Shown here piece by piece: positions 45,701-55,009 of a stretch of 64,000 nt of DNA (its first letter is position 1; every line of letters begins with the position of its first letter). Below the pieces are notes generated by a model. That model saw only the letters and a list, made by a program, of their open reading frames with translations. It was not told the origin of the DNA and ran no database searches. This stretch comes from Luteolibacter arcticus. Lineage in GTDB: Bacteria; Verrucomicrobiota; Verrucomicrobiia; Verrucomicrobiales; Akkermansiaceae. The stretch is taken from contig NZ_JAPDDT010000022.1 in NCBI RefSeq assembly GCF_025950235.1, positions 24,090 to 88,089 on the forward strand. The letters are read 5' to 3'. Made by a program: the position numbers and the translations under genes.

Positions 45701-48700
45701 CTTCGTTGAGAATGGGGAGCGCTTGCAGGGCAGCTTCGCCATCGAGGATCGCGCTTTCGATCAATTGCTCGAAGCAGCCCAGCCAGCGACGGATGGTGGC
45801 GGCATCGTGGAGATCGGGATTGTATTCGCACTCGACGATCATGCGCTCGTCGGTCTGGACGAGGTTGAAGAAGAGGTCGAAATTGACGTGGCGCTTCGGA
45901 TTGGTCCAGACGTCGAAGCCGAGGCCGTCGAAGGCGATCTGGTCGATGCCGGACTTGTCGATGTTGAACATCACATTGACCAGCGGCAGGCGGCTGGTGT
46001 CGCGCGGCAGGCTGAGCTTCTTCAACACGCTGCCGAAGGTGGCGTCCTGATGATCGTAGGCTTCAAGGACTTGCTCCTTCACTTCCGCGGCGAAGGTGCG
46101 GAACGGGCGGTCTGCGGCGGCGTTGAGGCGAAGCGGCAGGAAGTTCAGGCAGTGGCCGACCAGTTCATCGCGTCCGATGCGCGTCTGTCCTGCGGCCGGG
46201 ACCCCGATGACGAGATCCTCCTGACCGGTGAGGCGGTGGAGCAGGGTGGCAAAGCTGGCGAGCAGCGTTGCAAACAAGGTGCCGCCGAGTTTCGGTGAAG
46301 CCTTCTTCAGGCGGGCGTAGCGGTCGGTGTCGAGGGTGAGCGCTTCCATCGCACCGGCGAAGGTCTTTACCTGGGGGCGCGGGTGATCGGTGGGAAGCTC
46401 CAGCACCGGGGCGCCGGTTTCGAATTTCGCGACCCACCATGCTTCTGCGGTCGCGTGTTCGTCCTGGTTGGAAACCTCGTGGCGGGCGTAGTCCGCGAAC
46501 GACATCGCGGGCGGCAGCATCGGCAGGCGGCCGGCCTTGCGGGCGTCGTAGGCATGGGCCAGCTCCATCAGGATCATGCCGAAGGACCATCCGTCGCAGA
46601 CGATGTGATGGGCGGTGAAAAGCAGCTCGTGTTGATCCGCCGAGAGCCTCGCGACCTGAAGGCGGAGCAAGGGGCCGTGGGTGAGATCGAAGGGCGTGCG
46701 TGCCTCGTCTTCCTTCACCTGCGACCAGTGCATGCCCCGTGCGTCGGCAGTCAGCGATGAGAAATCATGCTCGTGGATTTCCAACTGCCGCGGTGCGTTG
46801 TGGAAGATCTGCTGCTGGCCATCCGGGCTGAAGGTGCTGCGGAGGGCGGGGTGGCGGACGACGAGGTCGAGCAAGGCGGCGCGCAATGCGGGGACATCCA
46901 GCTCTCCATCGAACCGAATCACGTTCGACTCGTTGTAGGCGCAGTTTGCGTCGTCGCCCATCATGAGCGAGTGGAAGATTTCACGCTGGCCTTCGGTCGT
47001 CGGCGCGATGTCGTGACGTGGGAAGACGGCGGGTGCGGTGACTTCCTTCGTGGACGCCGGGAGGAAGCCGGCGGCCTGCATGTCTGACACGGCTTCGGTG
47101 AAGCCGCGGACGATGCGATCGAAGTCCTCGTCGCTATGGGCGGTGGTGAAGTAGAGTGGCCGGCCCTCCCAGACGTGGACGCCTTTCTCGCGGAGGAAGT
47201 ACCACAGCAGGCTGGCATACTTCAGGTCTGCTGCGTACTCGACGACGGCGTAGGCGCTGAAGTGCGGCAGACGGATCGGCACGCCGATGGCTTCGAAGTG
47301 GCTGTTGAGCGTTCGGCAGAGGCGCTCGACGCGCTCGGTGACCTCGATCTGGAGGCGTGGGCCTTCACCCTTCAAGTGCTCGACCACGCGCCAGGCGGCG
47401 GCGAGGGCGAGGGGGTGGCGCACGAAGGTGCCGGCGAAGAAGGTGACGCCAACTTCCGGGAAGCTGTCGTCGCCATAGTTCCATGCGCCGCCGTCGAGGG
47501 CGTCCATGTATTCGCGCTTGCCGGCCAGCACGCCGATGGGCATGCCGCCGCCGATGACCTTGCCGTAGGTGGCGAGGTCGGCTTCGACGCCGAAGTAGGC
47601 TTGTGCACCGCCGGGATGGCAACGGAAGCCGGTGACGACTTCATCGAAGATGAGCGCGGTGCCGGCGGCCTTGGTGATGGCGCGGACTTCCTGCATGAAC
47701 TCGCGTGGCTGGAGTCCGGGAGCGCGGCTTTGCACCGGCTCGACCATGACGGCGGCGAGCTCGTGGGCGTGGGCTTTGAGGATTTCGAGGGAGGCGGGAT
47801 CGGCGTAGTCGAGCACGAGCATGTTCTCGACAAGGGATTGCGGGATGCCGGGCGCGATGGGCTGCGCTTTGTAAACGCCATCGACCCAGGCACCGCGGAC
47901 CAGCACTTCCTCGAACATGCCGTGGTAGTCGCCGGTGAAGTAGGCGATGCGGGTGCGGCCGGTGATCGTGCGAGCGAGGCGCATGGCGGCCATCACGGCC
48001 TCGGAGCCGGTGTTGCAGAAGGTGGCGCGCTCCATGTTCGTCAGCTCGCAGATGGCCTTCGCGAGCTTGCCGGCGATGGGGGACTGCGGTCCGATCTCGA
48101 TACCGGTGTGGAGCTGCTTTTCAATGGCCTCGGTCAGCCACTCCGGCGAGTGGCCGAAGAAGTAGGTGCCGAAGCCCATGGTGATGTCGACATACTCATT
48201 GCCGTCGAGGTCCCAGATCTTCGCGGCCTTCGAGCGGGAGGAGACGATCGGATAGACCATCTCTTTCCACAGCGACTTGAAGCCGGAGACGGCGCGCGGG
48301 TCGGCGTAGTGGTCGCGGTGCTCGGCGGTGTAGGCCTTGGAGCTGGCGGTCTTGCGAACGTAGCGGGCGATCAGCTCGTCGAGCGACTTCTGTTGGACGG
48401 GAGTGAGTCCGCCGTTCTCGCCCTTGTCGATCGGCTTGTAGGGGCCGAAGCGGGTATTGGCGGAGACGTTGCGGGTGTGATTGGCGGGCCACTTGACCGG
48501 GGCGAGCCCGTCGGTTTGAGGAGCGGCAGTGGCAGTGGCAGGGGTTGGTGCTTGGCGGTCGGCCAGCAAGGCCTGCATGAGCTGGATCTGGTTCGCCATC
48601 AATTGCTCGATGGTGCCATTGCCAGCCGGTGCGGTTTGGGGAAGGAGAGTAGGAGTCGGAGCCGGAACTACGGTAGGGGCCGTAGGTGGTGCATCGGCAG

Positions 48701-51671
48701 GCATTTCGCTATCGAGGTGCGCGGCGATGGCGGCCACCGAGGAAAGGTCGCCAAGCATCTGGCGGAAGGTGACCTTGACCCCGAAGCGCGACTGGACGGC
48801 CTGGCTGGCCTGGGTGAGGAAGAGCGAGTCGAAGCCGAGCTCGGTGAAGGTCGCGGCATCGTCGTCCACGGTGATGCCGGAGAGATCGAGGACGATGGCA
48901 CGCAGCTTGGCGGCAAGGTCGGGAAGACGGGACATGGGGGAGGGAGATTGACGATTGACGATTGGCGATTGACGATTGGAAGAGGAGTCCGAAGATGCGG
49001 CTGCCGGGGTGCTCAAGCTCTCAACGTCCAACTTCGGACTCTCAACTTCTTGCGAGGCGTCGATCCAGTAGCTTTGGCGTTCGAAGGGATACGTGGGCAG
49101 GTGAACGCGGGCGCGTTCCTGGCCTGCGAAGAAGGAAGGCCAATCGAGGGCGACGCCGGTCTTCCACAGCTCGCCGGCGGCATTGAGGAGGTCGGCGAGA
49201 TCGTTTGCGGACGAGGGCAGCGTTGAGACCACCGTGCTGCTGCCACGAGCAGGGTGTTGGCGAGCGAAGGGTCCGAGGGCTTGGCCGGGGCCGACTTCCA
49301 GCAGGATCAGCTCGCCGGTGGCATAGGCGGTGGCCAAGGCGTCGGTGAAGCGGACTTCATGGCGAAGCTGGCGTGCCCAGTAGCTGGGATCGGCCAGCGT
49401 CGCGGCATCCATTTCACGGCCGGTGCAGGTGGAGATCCACGGGATGGCGGGTGCATTGGCGCGGACCTTTGCGGCTTCGGCGGTGAAGGGAGCGACGATC
49501 GGCTCCATCATCGCCGAGTGGAATGCGTGCGAGGTATTGAGGGCGCGGCAGACGATCTTCTTTTCCTCCAGCTCGCGCTGGTAGGCGGCGATGGGGCCGT
49601 GCGAGCCGGAAACGGTGCAGAGCTTGGGGCTGTTGATCGCGGCGAGGTGGATGCCTTCGGGCAGGACGAGTTCGTCGGCCCCTTGGCGCACGGCGAGCAT
49701 GGCTCCGGAGGGAAGCTCCTGCATGAGCTTGGCGCGCACGGCGAGCAGGCCGAGGGCCTCGGCCAGCGTGAAGGTCCTGGCCAGCACGGCGGCGACGTAT
49801 TCGCCGATGCTGTGGCCGATGAGCAGCGCGGGTTGGACACCCCACGAGATCCACAGCTTCGCCAAGGCATACTCGGTGACGAAGATGCAGGGCTGGGTCA
49901 GCCAGGTTTGGTGGATGCGCTTCTCCGCCTCGGCGCGGTCGGCTTCGGAGGGATAGAGCGTGGCGCGGACATCGAGTCCGAGATGCGAGTAGAGCAGGGT
50001 GGCGCACTCGTCCACGGCGGCGCGGAAGACCGGCTCGGAGTCGTAGAGGTCCCGGGCCATGTCGGGATACTGAGAGCCTTGGCCGGGGAAGAGGAAGGCG
50101 ACGCGGGGAGCCTTGTTAGGAGAGGATGGCTTCGCGGGTTCGCGGAGCTTGGCGATGGCTTCGTGGGTGTCCGTGGCGACGATGTGGCGACGGAAAGGGA
50201 AGGTCTTGCGGCCGGTGGCGAGGGTGAAGGAGGTATCGGCGAGGACCGAAGAGGGACAGGAGTGTCCCTCCTCCATATGCTTCGCCAGATTCGCGGCCAT
50301 GGTGTTGACGGCGGTCGCGGTTTTCGCGGAAAGCACGAGGAGTTGCTGCTTTCTACCCGCGCCCGATGGGGGCGAGAGCGGAGCTTCTTCCATTACCACG
50401 TGGGCATTGGTGCCGCCGACGCCAAAGGCGCTCACGCCAGCGAGGCGAGGCTTATTGGTACGACTCCAGTCCTTCGTTTCCGAGATCGGGCGGAAGGGGC
50501 TGTTGGCGAAATCGATGCGTGGATTCGGCGCGGTGAAATGCAAGAGCGCGGGGATCTTTCCGTGGCGGAATTGCTGGATCGTTTTGATCAAGCCAGTGAC
50601 GCCCGCGGCCACGTCCAGGTGGCCGATGTGTGTCTTGCCGGTGCCGAGCGCGCAGTAGCCTCTTTCCTCCGCGCCGCCTTCGCGGAAAGCTTTTGTTAGA
50701 GCGGCGACCTCGATCGGATCGCCGAGGGGGGTGCCGGTGCCGTGGGCTTCGACGTAGGAAACATCCGCCGGATGCACGCCCGCCGCCGCTTGGGCCATGG
50801 CGATGACGTCGGCTTGTGCGTTGAGTCCCGGTGCGGCGAAGCCGATCTTGTCGGAGCCGTCGTTGTTCACGGCCCAGCCCTTGATCACCGCGAGAATCGG
50901 ATCGCGGTCTGCGACTGCTTCGCTGAGGCGCTTCAAGAGCACGACGCCGCAGCCATGGCCGAAGACGGTGCCATTCGCCTTTTCATCGAAGGCGCGCACG
51001 GTGCCGTCGCCGGAAACCATACCTTCTTCGGTGAAGAGATAGTCGCGCTGTTGGGGGAAGCTAAGCGACACGCCACCGGCGAGCGCCATGTCGCATTGGT
51101 AGGTGAGCAACGAGGTGGCGGCCTGGCAGATCGCGACCAGCGACGTAGAGCACGCCGACTGGATCGTCATGCTCGGGCCGCGGAGGTTCAGCTTGTAGGA
51201 GACGCGGACGGGCAGGAAGTCCTTGTCGTTGCCGAGCATCGTCTGGTACTCGGCGACCTGGTAGTTCCTCGCGAGTTCCTTGGCCTTGCCAAGGTTGTGG
51301 AGCAGGTAGGTGTTCAGGCTGAGGCCGGCATAGACGCCGATCATGCCGGGATAGGTGCTGGGATCGTAGCCGCTGTGCTCGATGGCTTCCCATGCGCACT
51401 CGAGGAACACCCGGTGCTGCGGGTCCATCAGCTCGGCTTCCTTCGGATAGATGCCGAAGAACGAGGCGTCGAAGAGATCGGGACGTTCGAGGATGCTACG
51501 AGCCCCGACGTACTTCGATCCATCGCTTTCCACGCGCGAGTCGAAGCGGGTGATGCAGTCCCTTCCGGCGATGAGGTTTGCCCAGAACTCGTCGGGCGAA
51601 TCGGCACTGGGAAAGCGGCCGGCCATGCCGATCACGGCGATGGCTTCTTGGGGGGGGAGTTCTTCGTTCAT
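42717..51671 (-). CDS. Hybrid PKS-NRPS: KS-AT-ACP-AMT-C-A(nMT)-PCP
   Basis: 2984 residues. KS with active Cys174 (QSACSTSLV). AT with LLIGHSIGEYVAA and a HAFH motif, so malonyl-specific. ACP from residue 913, LGFDSLFL. A PLP aminotransferase (about 1090-1540; KVIGGGMPIGV lysine near 1368) of the GSA type, as in mycosubtilin and microcystin McyE. C domain (about 1560-1990; HHIVCDG). A domain with pocket D, I, L, Q, L, G, V, I, W, K, close to the published glycine code. An N-methyltransferase (EIGCGTGQIL near 2514) is inserted between A8 and A10. PCP LGGDSILIF. ATG overlaps the previous gene's stop. No KR, DH or ER. Confidence 0.93.
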   Translation of the reverse strand: MNEELPPQEAIAVIGMAGRFPSADSPDEFWANLIAGRDCITRFDSRVESDGSKYVGARSILERPDLFDASFFGIYPKEAELMDPQHRVFLECAWEAIEHSGYDPSTYPGMIGVYAGLSLNTYLLHNLGKAKELARNYQVAEYQTMLGNDKDFLPVRVSYKLNLRGPSMTIQSACSTSLVAICQAATSLLTYQCDMALAGGVSLSFPQQRDYLFTEEGMVSGDGTVRAFDEKANGTVFGHGCGVVLLKRLSEAVADRDPILAVIKGWAVNNDGSDKIGFAAPGLNAQADVIAMAQAAAGVHPADVSYVEAHGTGTPLGDPIEVAALTKAFREGGAEERGYCALGTGKTHIGHLDVAAGVTGLIKTIQQFRHGKIPALLHFTAPNPRIDFANSPFRPISETKDWSRTNKPRLAGVSAFGVGGTNAHVVMEEAPLSPPSGAGRKQQLLVLSAKTATAVNTMAANLAKHMEEGHSCPSSVLADTSFTLATGRKTFPFRRHIVATDTHEAIAKLREPAKPSSPNKAPRVAFLFPGQGSQYPDMARDLYDSEPVFRAAVDECATLLYSHLGLDVRATLYPSEADRAEAEKRIHQTWLTQPCIFVTEYALAKLWISWGVQPALLIGHSIGEYVAAVLARTFTLAEALGLLAVRAKLMQELPSGAMLAVRQGADELVLPEGIHLAAINSPKLCTVSGSHGPIAAYQRELEEKKIVCRALNTSHAFHSAMMEPIVAPFTAEAAKVRANAPAIPWISTCTGREMDAATLADPSYWARQLRHEVRFTDALATAYATGELILLEVGPGQALGPFARQHPARGSSTVVSTLPSSANDLADLLNAAGELWKTGVALDWPSFFAGQERARVHLPTYPFERQSYWIDASQEVESPKLDVESLSTPAAASSDSSSNRQSPIVNRQSPSPMSRLPDLAAKLRAIVLDLSGITVDDDAATFTELGFDSLFLTQASQAVQSRFGVKVTFRQMLGDLSSVAAIAAHLDSEMPADAPPTAPTVVPAPTPTLLPQTAPAGNGTIEQLMANQIQLMQALLADRQAPTPATATAAPQTDGLAPVKWPANHTRNVSANTRFGPYKPIDKGENGGLTPVQQKSLDELIARYVRKTASSKAYTAEHRDHYADPRAVSGFKSLWKEMVYPIVSSRSKAAKIWDLDGNEYVDITMGFGTYFFGHSPEWLTEAIEKQLHTGIEIGPQSPIAGKLAKAICELTNMERATFCNTGSEAVMAAMRLARTITGRTRIAYFTGDYHGMFEEVLVRGAWVDGVYKAQPIAPGIPQSLVENMLVLDYADPASLEILKAHAHELAAVMVEPVQSRAPGLQPREFMQEVRAITKAAGTALIFDEVVTGFRCHPGGAQAYFGVEADLATYGKVIGGGMPIGVLAGKREYMDALDGGAWNYGDDSFPEVGVTFFAGTFVRHPLALAAAWRVVEHLKGEGPRLQIEVTERVERLCRTLNSHFEAIGVPIRLPHFSAYAVVEYAADLKYASLLWYFLREKGVHVWEGRPLYFTTAHSDEDFDRIVRGFTEAVSDMQAAGFLPASTKEVTAPAVFPRHDIAPTTEGQREIFHSLMMGDDANCAYNESNVIRFDGELDVPALRAALLDLVVRHPALRSTFSPDGQQQIFHNAPRQLEIHEHDFSSLTADARGMHWSQVKEDEARTPFDLTHGPLLRLQVARLSADQHELLFTAHHIVCDGWSFGMILMELAHAYDARKAGRLPMLPPAMSFADYARHEVSNQDEHATAEAWWVAKFETGAPVLELPTDHPRPQVKTFAGAMEALTLDTDRYARLKKASPKLGGTLFATLLASFATLLHRLTGQEDLVIGVPAAGQTRIGRDELVGHCLNFLPLRLNAAADRPFRTFAAEVKEQVLEAYDHQDATFGSVLKKLSLPRDTSRLPLVNVMFNIDKSGIDQIAFDGLGFDVWTNPKRHVNFDLFFNLVQTDERMIVECEYNPDLHDAATIRRWLGCFEQLIESAILDGEAALQALPILNEEESQRVLVDWNATERDYPRTATLPCLVSHVASRVPDKIAIRCGDVALSYADLEQRAAVIAARLQASGVKRGDLVGIHLERSTDMVAGLLGILKCGAAYVPMDPAFPAERLAFMVEDAHMPLILSQTSLHKELPASQAQVLLVDEITGDSSGFSPVEGDPEDLVYVIFTSGSTGRPKGVRLPHRAVVNFLNSMRRQPGLAPDDVLLTVTTLSFDIAGLEIFLPLTTGAEVVIATRDITIDGNRLAETIARHNVTVLQATPATWRLLLEAQWSGKTGFKALVGGEAVPRDLVNRLAPLCGEIWNVYGPTETTIWSTTAKVDAGEGPVTIGRPIDNTQVFIVNTAMQPQPVGIAGELLIGGDGLAHGYHERQDLTDDRFISTPLQSGKLYRTGDLARWNPDGTLECLGRMDHQVKVRGFRIELGDIETHLEQHPAVGLAVAHVHDGRLVAYVKPEGATSNGTAIWEDQWDLLYKSAIDQSGSGKLDKLDSVIAGWAGITDIDDQVAEWIETTSARLRSYGPRRIFEIGCGTGQILSRFAAESECYWAADISKVAIEALQKNHPLPQVKLFHRPADDFAGMPDGYFDTVIINSVAQYFPDADYLERVLQGAANALKPGGRIFLGDIQSNALLAAHHAEILRERAPSGTTCKQLREKLAQRLSRETELSLDPAWFDHLEGFSHIEIQLRRGKLSNETTTYHYDVILHVGEKPATQVVTNWRQWERLNLEQLEAMLAEGPNELAIAGIPDLRLSSPLGFLRALEHSPEDGALPFQPSPPNTALTAEDLFAIATSTGYKAHVRWRGNGAAGIMDVIFLPSGSGILPLWPIQASPAPLANVPHHEKPSSALGAELRQHLAAKLPDYMVPSTFVVLDAFPLTPNGKVNRKALPAPGEAEENTAREIVAAKNDTEQKLVEIWKQVLGMKEIGTTDDIFELGGDSILIFQISTRATRIGLAIAPAQVFRHRNIAALAADLTSAAEPAAAAPTIQRVNRDAYRRKL
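48946..48980. repeat. Five exact GATTGRM heptamers within the PKS-NRPS gene
   Basis: GATTGAC, GATTGAC, GATTGGC, GATTGAC and GATTGGA run in tandem for 35 bp. On the coding strand this becomes SNRQSPIVNRQSP just before an in-frame Met that begins the ACP. The same heptamer family is intergenic at 12435-12636. Confidence 0.88.
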
Positions 51672-53485
51672 CGGGGGCGGCGGAAGTTGGCGATGCCCGC
51701 ACGCTGGAGACGGGCGCGGTCTTGGGCAGAGGAAGTCGAGACGGTCGCTTGCGGCGAGAGGAAGGCGGCGAGCGATTTGGCGCTGGGGCAGGCGAAAAGC
51801 TCGGTGATCGCCAGATCGCGGCCGGTCATTTCGCGGAGCCGGACGTGGACGATCGCGAGGTGGATGGAGGTGCCGCCGAGGTCGAAGAAATTGGCTTCGG
51901 GATCGGTGACGGAGCGCTCGAGGATTTCCGACCAGAGGGCGAGGATGCGGCCGGTGAGGCTCTGATCATGGGGCGCATGGGACTTGTGCGCCCTATCCGT
52001 CTCGGCCAAGGCTAGTCGGTCGACTTTGCCGTTAGGCGTGAGCGGAAAGCTCTCCGTGAAACGGAACTCGCCCGGGACCATGTAAGCGGGCAGGCGGGTG
52101 GACAGGTGATCCTTGAGGTCGGCAGCGGAGGCCTGGCCCTTCACATGGGCGATCAAGCGGCCGTCCTTCGCAATCACCACGGCCTCGCGGACGTCATCAT
52201 GCTGGTCCAGCGCGATCTCGATCTCGCCGAGTTCGATGCGGAAACCGTTCACCTTCACCTGATGGTCGGCCCGGCCGCGGAATTCCAGCGTGCCGCAGGG
52301 CAAGCGCCGAGCGAGGTCGCCGGTGCGGTAGATGCCACCGGCGAGGGCGAAGCTTTTCGCGGTGCGCTCCGGGTCATTCAGGTAGCCGCCGCCAAGACCG
52401 GCACCGGCGATGCAGAGCTCGCCGAGTTCTCCGTCCGGGATGGTGGCGAGATCCTCGTCGCGAATCGTCACCGTCACGTTCGGGATTTCCCGGCCCAGCG
52501 GGACAAAGGAAAAGTCATCGAGATTCCCGGGATGCAGGCGATGGAAGGCGCAGATGTCGGTGCACTCGGTGGGGCCGTAGGTATTCACCACTTCCGCCCG
52601 GCAATTCGGATGCTCCAGCCAGGTGCGGAGGCGGGGGATGGAAATCGTCTCGCCACCGAGAATCGCAAAGTGGAGCGAGGAAAGCGCGGTATAACCGTCC
52701 GCTGCCGCAGCATCTACCAAGGGGTAGAAGGCGCTCGGGGTGCAGTTGACGAGCGTCACGCTGTGCTCGCGGATCAGCTTTGAAATACGAGAGATGTCGT
52801 AGGTGCCGCAGTCGTCGAGCACCAGCCGGCCGCCGGTGAGCAGTGGAATGAAGAAATTCTTCTGGGTGAGATCGAAACTCGGCGAGCTGATCACCAACGT
52901 GCAGTCCTCCGCGTCGAGCTTGAGTTCGGAGCCATACCAGTCGAGGAGGTTCGCGAAGCCCTTGCGAAAGACCGAGGCGGCCTTCGGTTGTCCGGTCGAG
53001 CCCGAGGTGAAGATCGCATATAGGGGATCGTCCGGCGTTGCGTAGGGCGTGACCGGGGCGGCGCCGTCTGAGGCCAGCACTTCGATCACCGTTTTCGCCC
53101 CGGCTGCGGAGAAGGCCGGCGCTAGATCCTGCCGGCTCAAGACCAGCTCCAGTCCCGCCGTAGAGACCATGTGGGCGAGCCTCGCCGGCGGATAGGCGGG
53201 ATCAAGGGGCACGTAGGCGGCACCCGATTTCACCACCGCCAGCAGGGCAACGATCAATTCAACGGAGCGATTCAGGCCGATTCCGACGAAAACGCCTGGC
53301 CGGGCTCCGAGAGCCTGCAGGTGTCCGGCGAGCAAGTTCGAACGGGCGTCGAGTTCGCCGTAGGACAGCGTGGTATTTCCCGCAGTGACCGCGGCGCGAT
53401 CCGGAGTGCGGGCGGCGTGGGCGTCAAAGGCGCGGAGCAGCGTATCAACGGAAAGGGCTTCCGGCATGAGGGGGGATGCTGTCAT
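51668..53485 (-). CDS. NRPS loading module A-PCP
   Basis: 605 residues from ATG 53485 (ATG 53467 is an alternative). Adenylation domain about 15-510, with TSGSTGQPKAAS, where the usual Gly after PKx is Ala. Pocket residues by alignment to GrsA: D, L, K, N, I, G, T, D, I, K. I cannot match this to a published code; Asp at position 330 and Asn at 278 are unusual. PCP with LGGTSIHLAI. No C domain, so it starts the chain, passing its aminoacyl to the KS of the next protein. Its stop and the next ATG overlap (ATGA). Confidence 0.88.
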   Translation of the reverse strand: MTASPLMPEALSVDTLLRAFDAHAARTPDRAAVTAGNTTLSYGELDARSNLLAGHLQALGARPGVFVGIGLNRSVELIVALLAVVKSGAAYVPLDPAYPPARLAHMVSTAGLELVLSRQDLAPAFSAAGAKTVIEVLASDGAAPVTPYATPDDPLYAIFTSGSTGQPKAASVFRKGFANLLDWYGSELKLDAEDCTLVISSPSFDLTQKNFFIPLLTGGRLVLDDCGTYDISRISKLIREHSVTLVNCTPSAFYPLVDAAAADGYTALSSLHFAILGGETISIPRLRTWLEHPNCRAEVVNTYGPTECTDICAFHRLHPGNLDDFSFVPLGREIPNVTVTIRDEDLATIPDGELGELCIAGAGLGGGYLNDPERTAKSFALAGGIYRTGDLARRLPCGTLEFRGRADHQVKVNGFRIELGEIEIALDQHDDVREAVVIAKDGRLIAHVKGQASAADLKDHLSTRLPAYMVPGEFRFTESFPLTPNGKVDRLALAETDRAHKSHAPHDQSLTGRILALWSEILERSVTDPEANFFDLGGTSIHLAIVHVRLREMTGRDLAITELFACPSAKSLAAFLSPQATVSTSSAQDRARLQRAGIANFRRPR

Positions 53486-53545
53486 GCGAACAGGGCGGCG
53501 ATGGGGAACTACGGCACGATTATTTAAAAACTTTGGGAAGGTCAA

Positions 53546-53751
53546 TAATCGGGCTGAGGTAGTTCGGGGGCTGGGGGTGGGATGGGCGAAAGTCTCATTT
53601 GGCGGGGTTTCTGCGGCATGAGCTAGGCTGGTAAAGTCTTATCATGAAGTTGGAAGGTCGGCATTACGCGATGTCGTAAGGTTTAGTAATTTGAAATTTC
53701 TTGTCCGCGGCGCGAGAATTTTTTACGGTGCGCGCGCCGATTTTCCCCCTC
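53546..53751. other. Divergent promoter region
   Basis: About 200 bp separate the NRPS and exopolysaccharide operons. It holds AT-rich patches (ATTATTTAAAAACTTTG at the NRPS side, TTTAGTAATTTGAAATTTC near 53680) that are likely promoters, but I could not assign -35/-10 pairs. No ORF is supported. Confidence 0.45.
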
Positions 53752-54993
53752 ATGTCCCACCGAGTGCCTTGTGCCCCCCGAGTTGTGCCGATGATTGCCG
53801 CGCTGGTCGCGGGCGTCATGGCTCCATCGTCGGGCGAGGAACTCACCCCGACGGCTCCCGGCCGGATCGAGGGTGAGGTGGACAGTCGCATCGTCCCGCA
53901 GGCGGGTGTGCGCCTCGACGAGCTTGCCGGCAAGAAGCGCACGGAGGAGCTGGAGATGGGCCTCGCGATCTCCGCGGCCTACGACGACAACATTTTCCTC
54001 AGCCCGAACGCCCAATCGGATTTCGTCGTGAAAGTCTCGCCGGCCGTCGCCTGGCGGAAGGGCGACCCGGTGGAAGGGGAGGGGGGGTACCTCAGCCTCG
54101 CTTACAAGCCCACGGCGGTCGCGTATGCCGATTTCAGCGACAACGACCGCATTGATCAGGTCGCCGCATGGGAAACCGGCTGGCGGGGGAAGGCGATCAA
54201 GCTTGCCTATTCCGGCGAGGCCCGCGCCTTGGGCGACGCCACCGCCGATACCGGCACGCTGACCGACCGCACCGAGTTCGTGAACGAGGCCCGCATTTCG
54301 TGGTCGGTTCGCGAGCGCGTCGCAGTCGAGGTGGCGGCCGGCTACGAATCGACCGGTTACGACGACTCGCGGTTTGCCGATTCGAACTACGCCTACGGCG
54401 AAGTCGCCCTGCGCTACGCCTACTCGCCGAAGACGACGCTCGGCGTGGCTTACAAGTTCGGCCGCTTCGAAGTGGATGGGGCGGGACCGCAGGATGTCCA
54501 CCGGACCACCGCCCGCATCGAGTGGAAGCCGCGCGAGAAGATCGCCATCGACGTCGAAGTCGGGGCCGAGCACCGGACCTTCGACAGCGGTTCCGACACG
54601 ACGCCAGTGGTCGAGGCTCGTATCGGGTGGACGCCGAAGGAGGGCACCGAGGTGTACCTCAATGGCTACCGCCGTGAGCAGGCGTCCGCTTTCCTCGCCG
54701 GTCAAAATTACACCCAGGGCGGTGTCGCCCTCGGCATCGTCCAACGCCTCGGCGACAAATGGAGCGCCCGCCTCGAGGGTGGCATGGAGCGCTCCGAATA
54801 TAGCCGCGTTTCCGGCACCGGCGCTGCTGGCCGCGAGGACAAGATCCACTTCATCCGCCCCGCACTGGAGTATCGCGTCACCGACGACTTCAGCATGGGG
54901 CTCTACTACCGCTACTCCGAGAACCGCTCGAACAACGCCGCCTTCGGTTACGAGAACCACAGCGCCGGCATCGAGATGGGCTACCGCTTCTAA
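53752..54993 (+). CDS. Outer-membrane beta-barrel protein
   Basis: 413 residues from ATG 53752 with a signal peptide. The mature part is built of alternating amphipathic strands (for example YGEVALRYAYSPKTTLGVAY, IHFIRPALEYRVTDDFSMGL) and ends in GYRF, the aromatic C-terminal signal for outer-membrane assembly. It resembles BBP2-type barrels that sit beside EPS export genes. Upstream of Wza-like gene by 16 bp. Confidence 0.8.
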   Translation: MSHRVPCAPRVVPMIAALVAGVMAPSSGEELTPTAPGRIEGEVDSRIVPQAGVRLDELAGKKRTEELEMGLAISAAYDDNIFLSPNAQSDFVVKVSPAVAWRKGDPVEGEGGYLSLAYKPTAVAYADFSDNDRIDQVAAWETGWRGKAIKLAYSGEARALGDATADTGTLTDRTEFVNEARISWSVRERVAVEVAAGYESTGYDDSRFADSNYAYGEVALRYAYSPKTTLGVAYKFGRFEVDGAGPQDVHRTTARIEWKPREKIAIDVEVGAEHRTFDSGSDTTPVVEARIGWTPKEGTEVYLNGYRREQASAFLAGQNYTQGGVALGIVQRLGDKWSARLEGGMERSEYSRVSGTGAAGREDKIHFIRPALEYRVTDDFSMGLYYRYSENRSNNAAFGYENHSAGIEMGYRF

Positions 54994-55009
54994 CACTCCC
55001 CCCAAAAAA

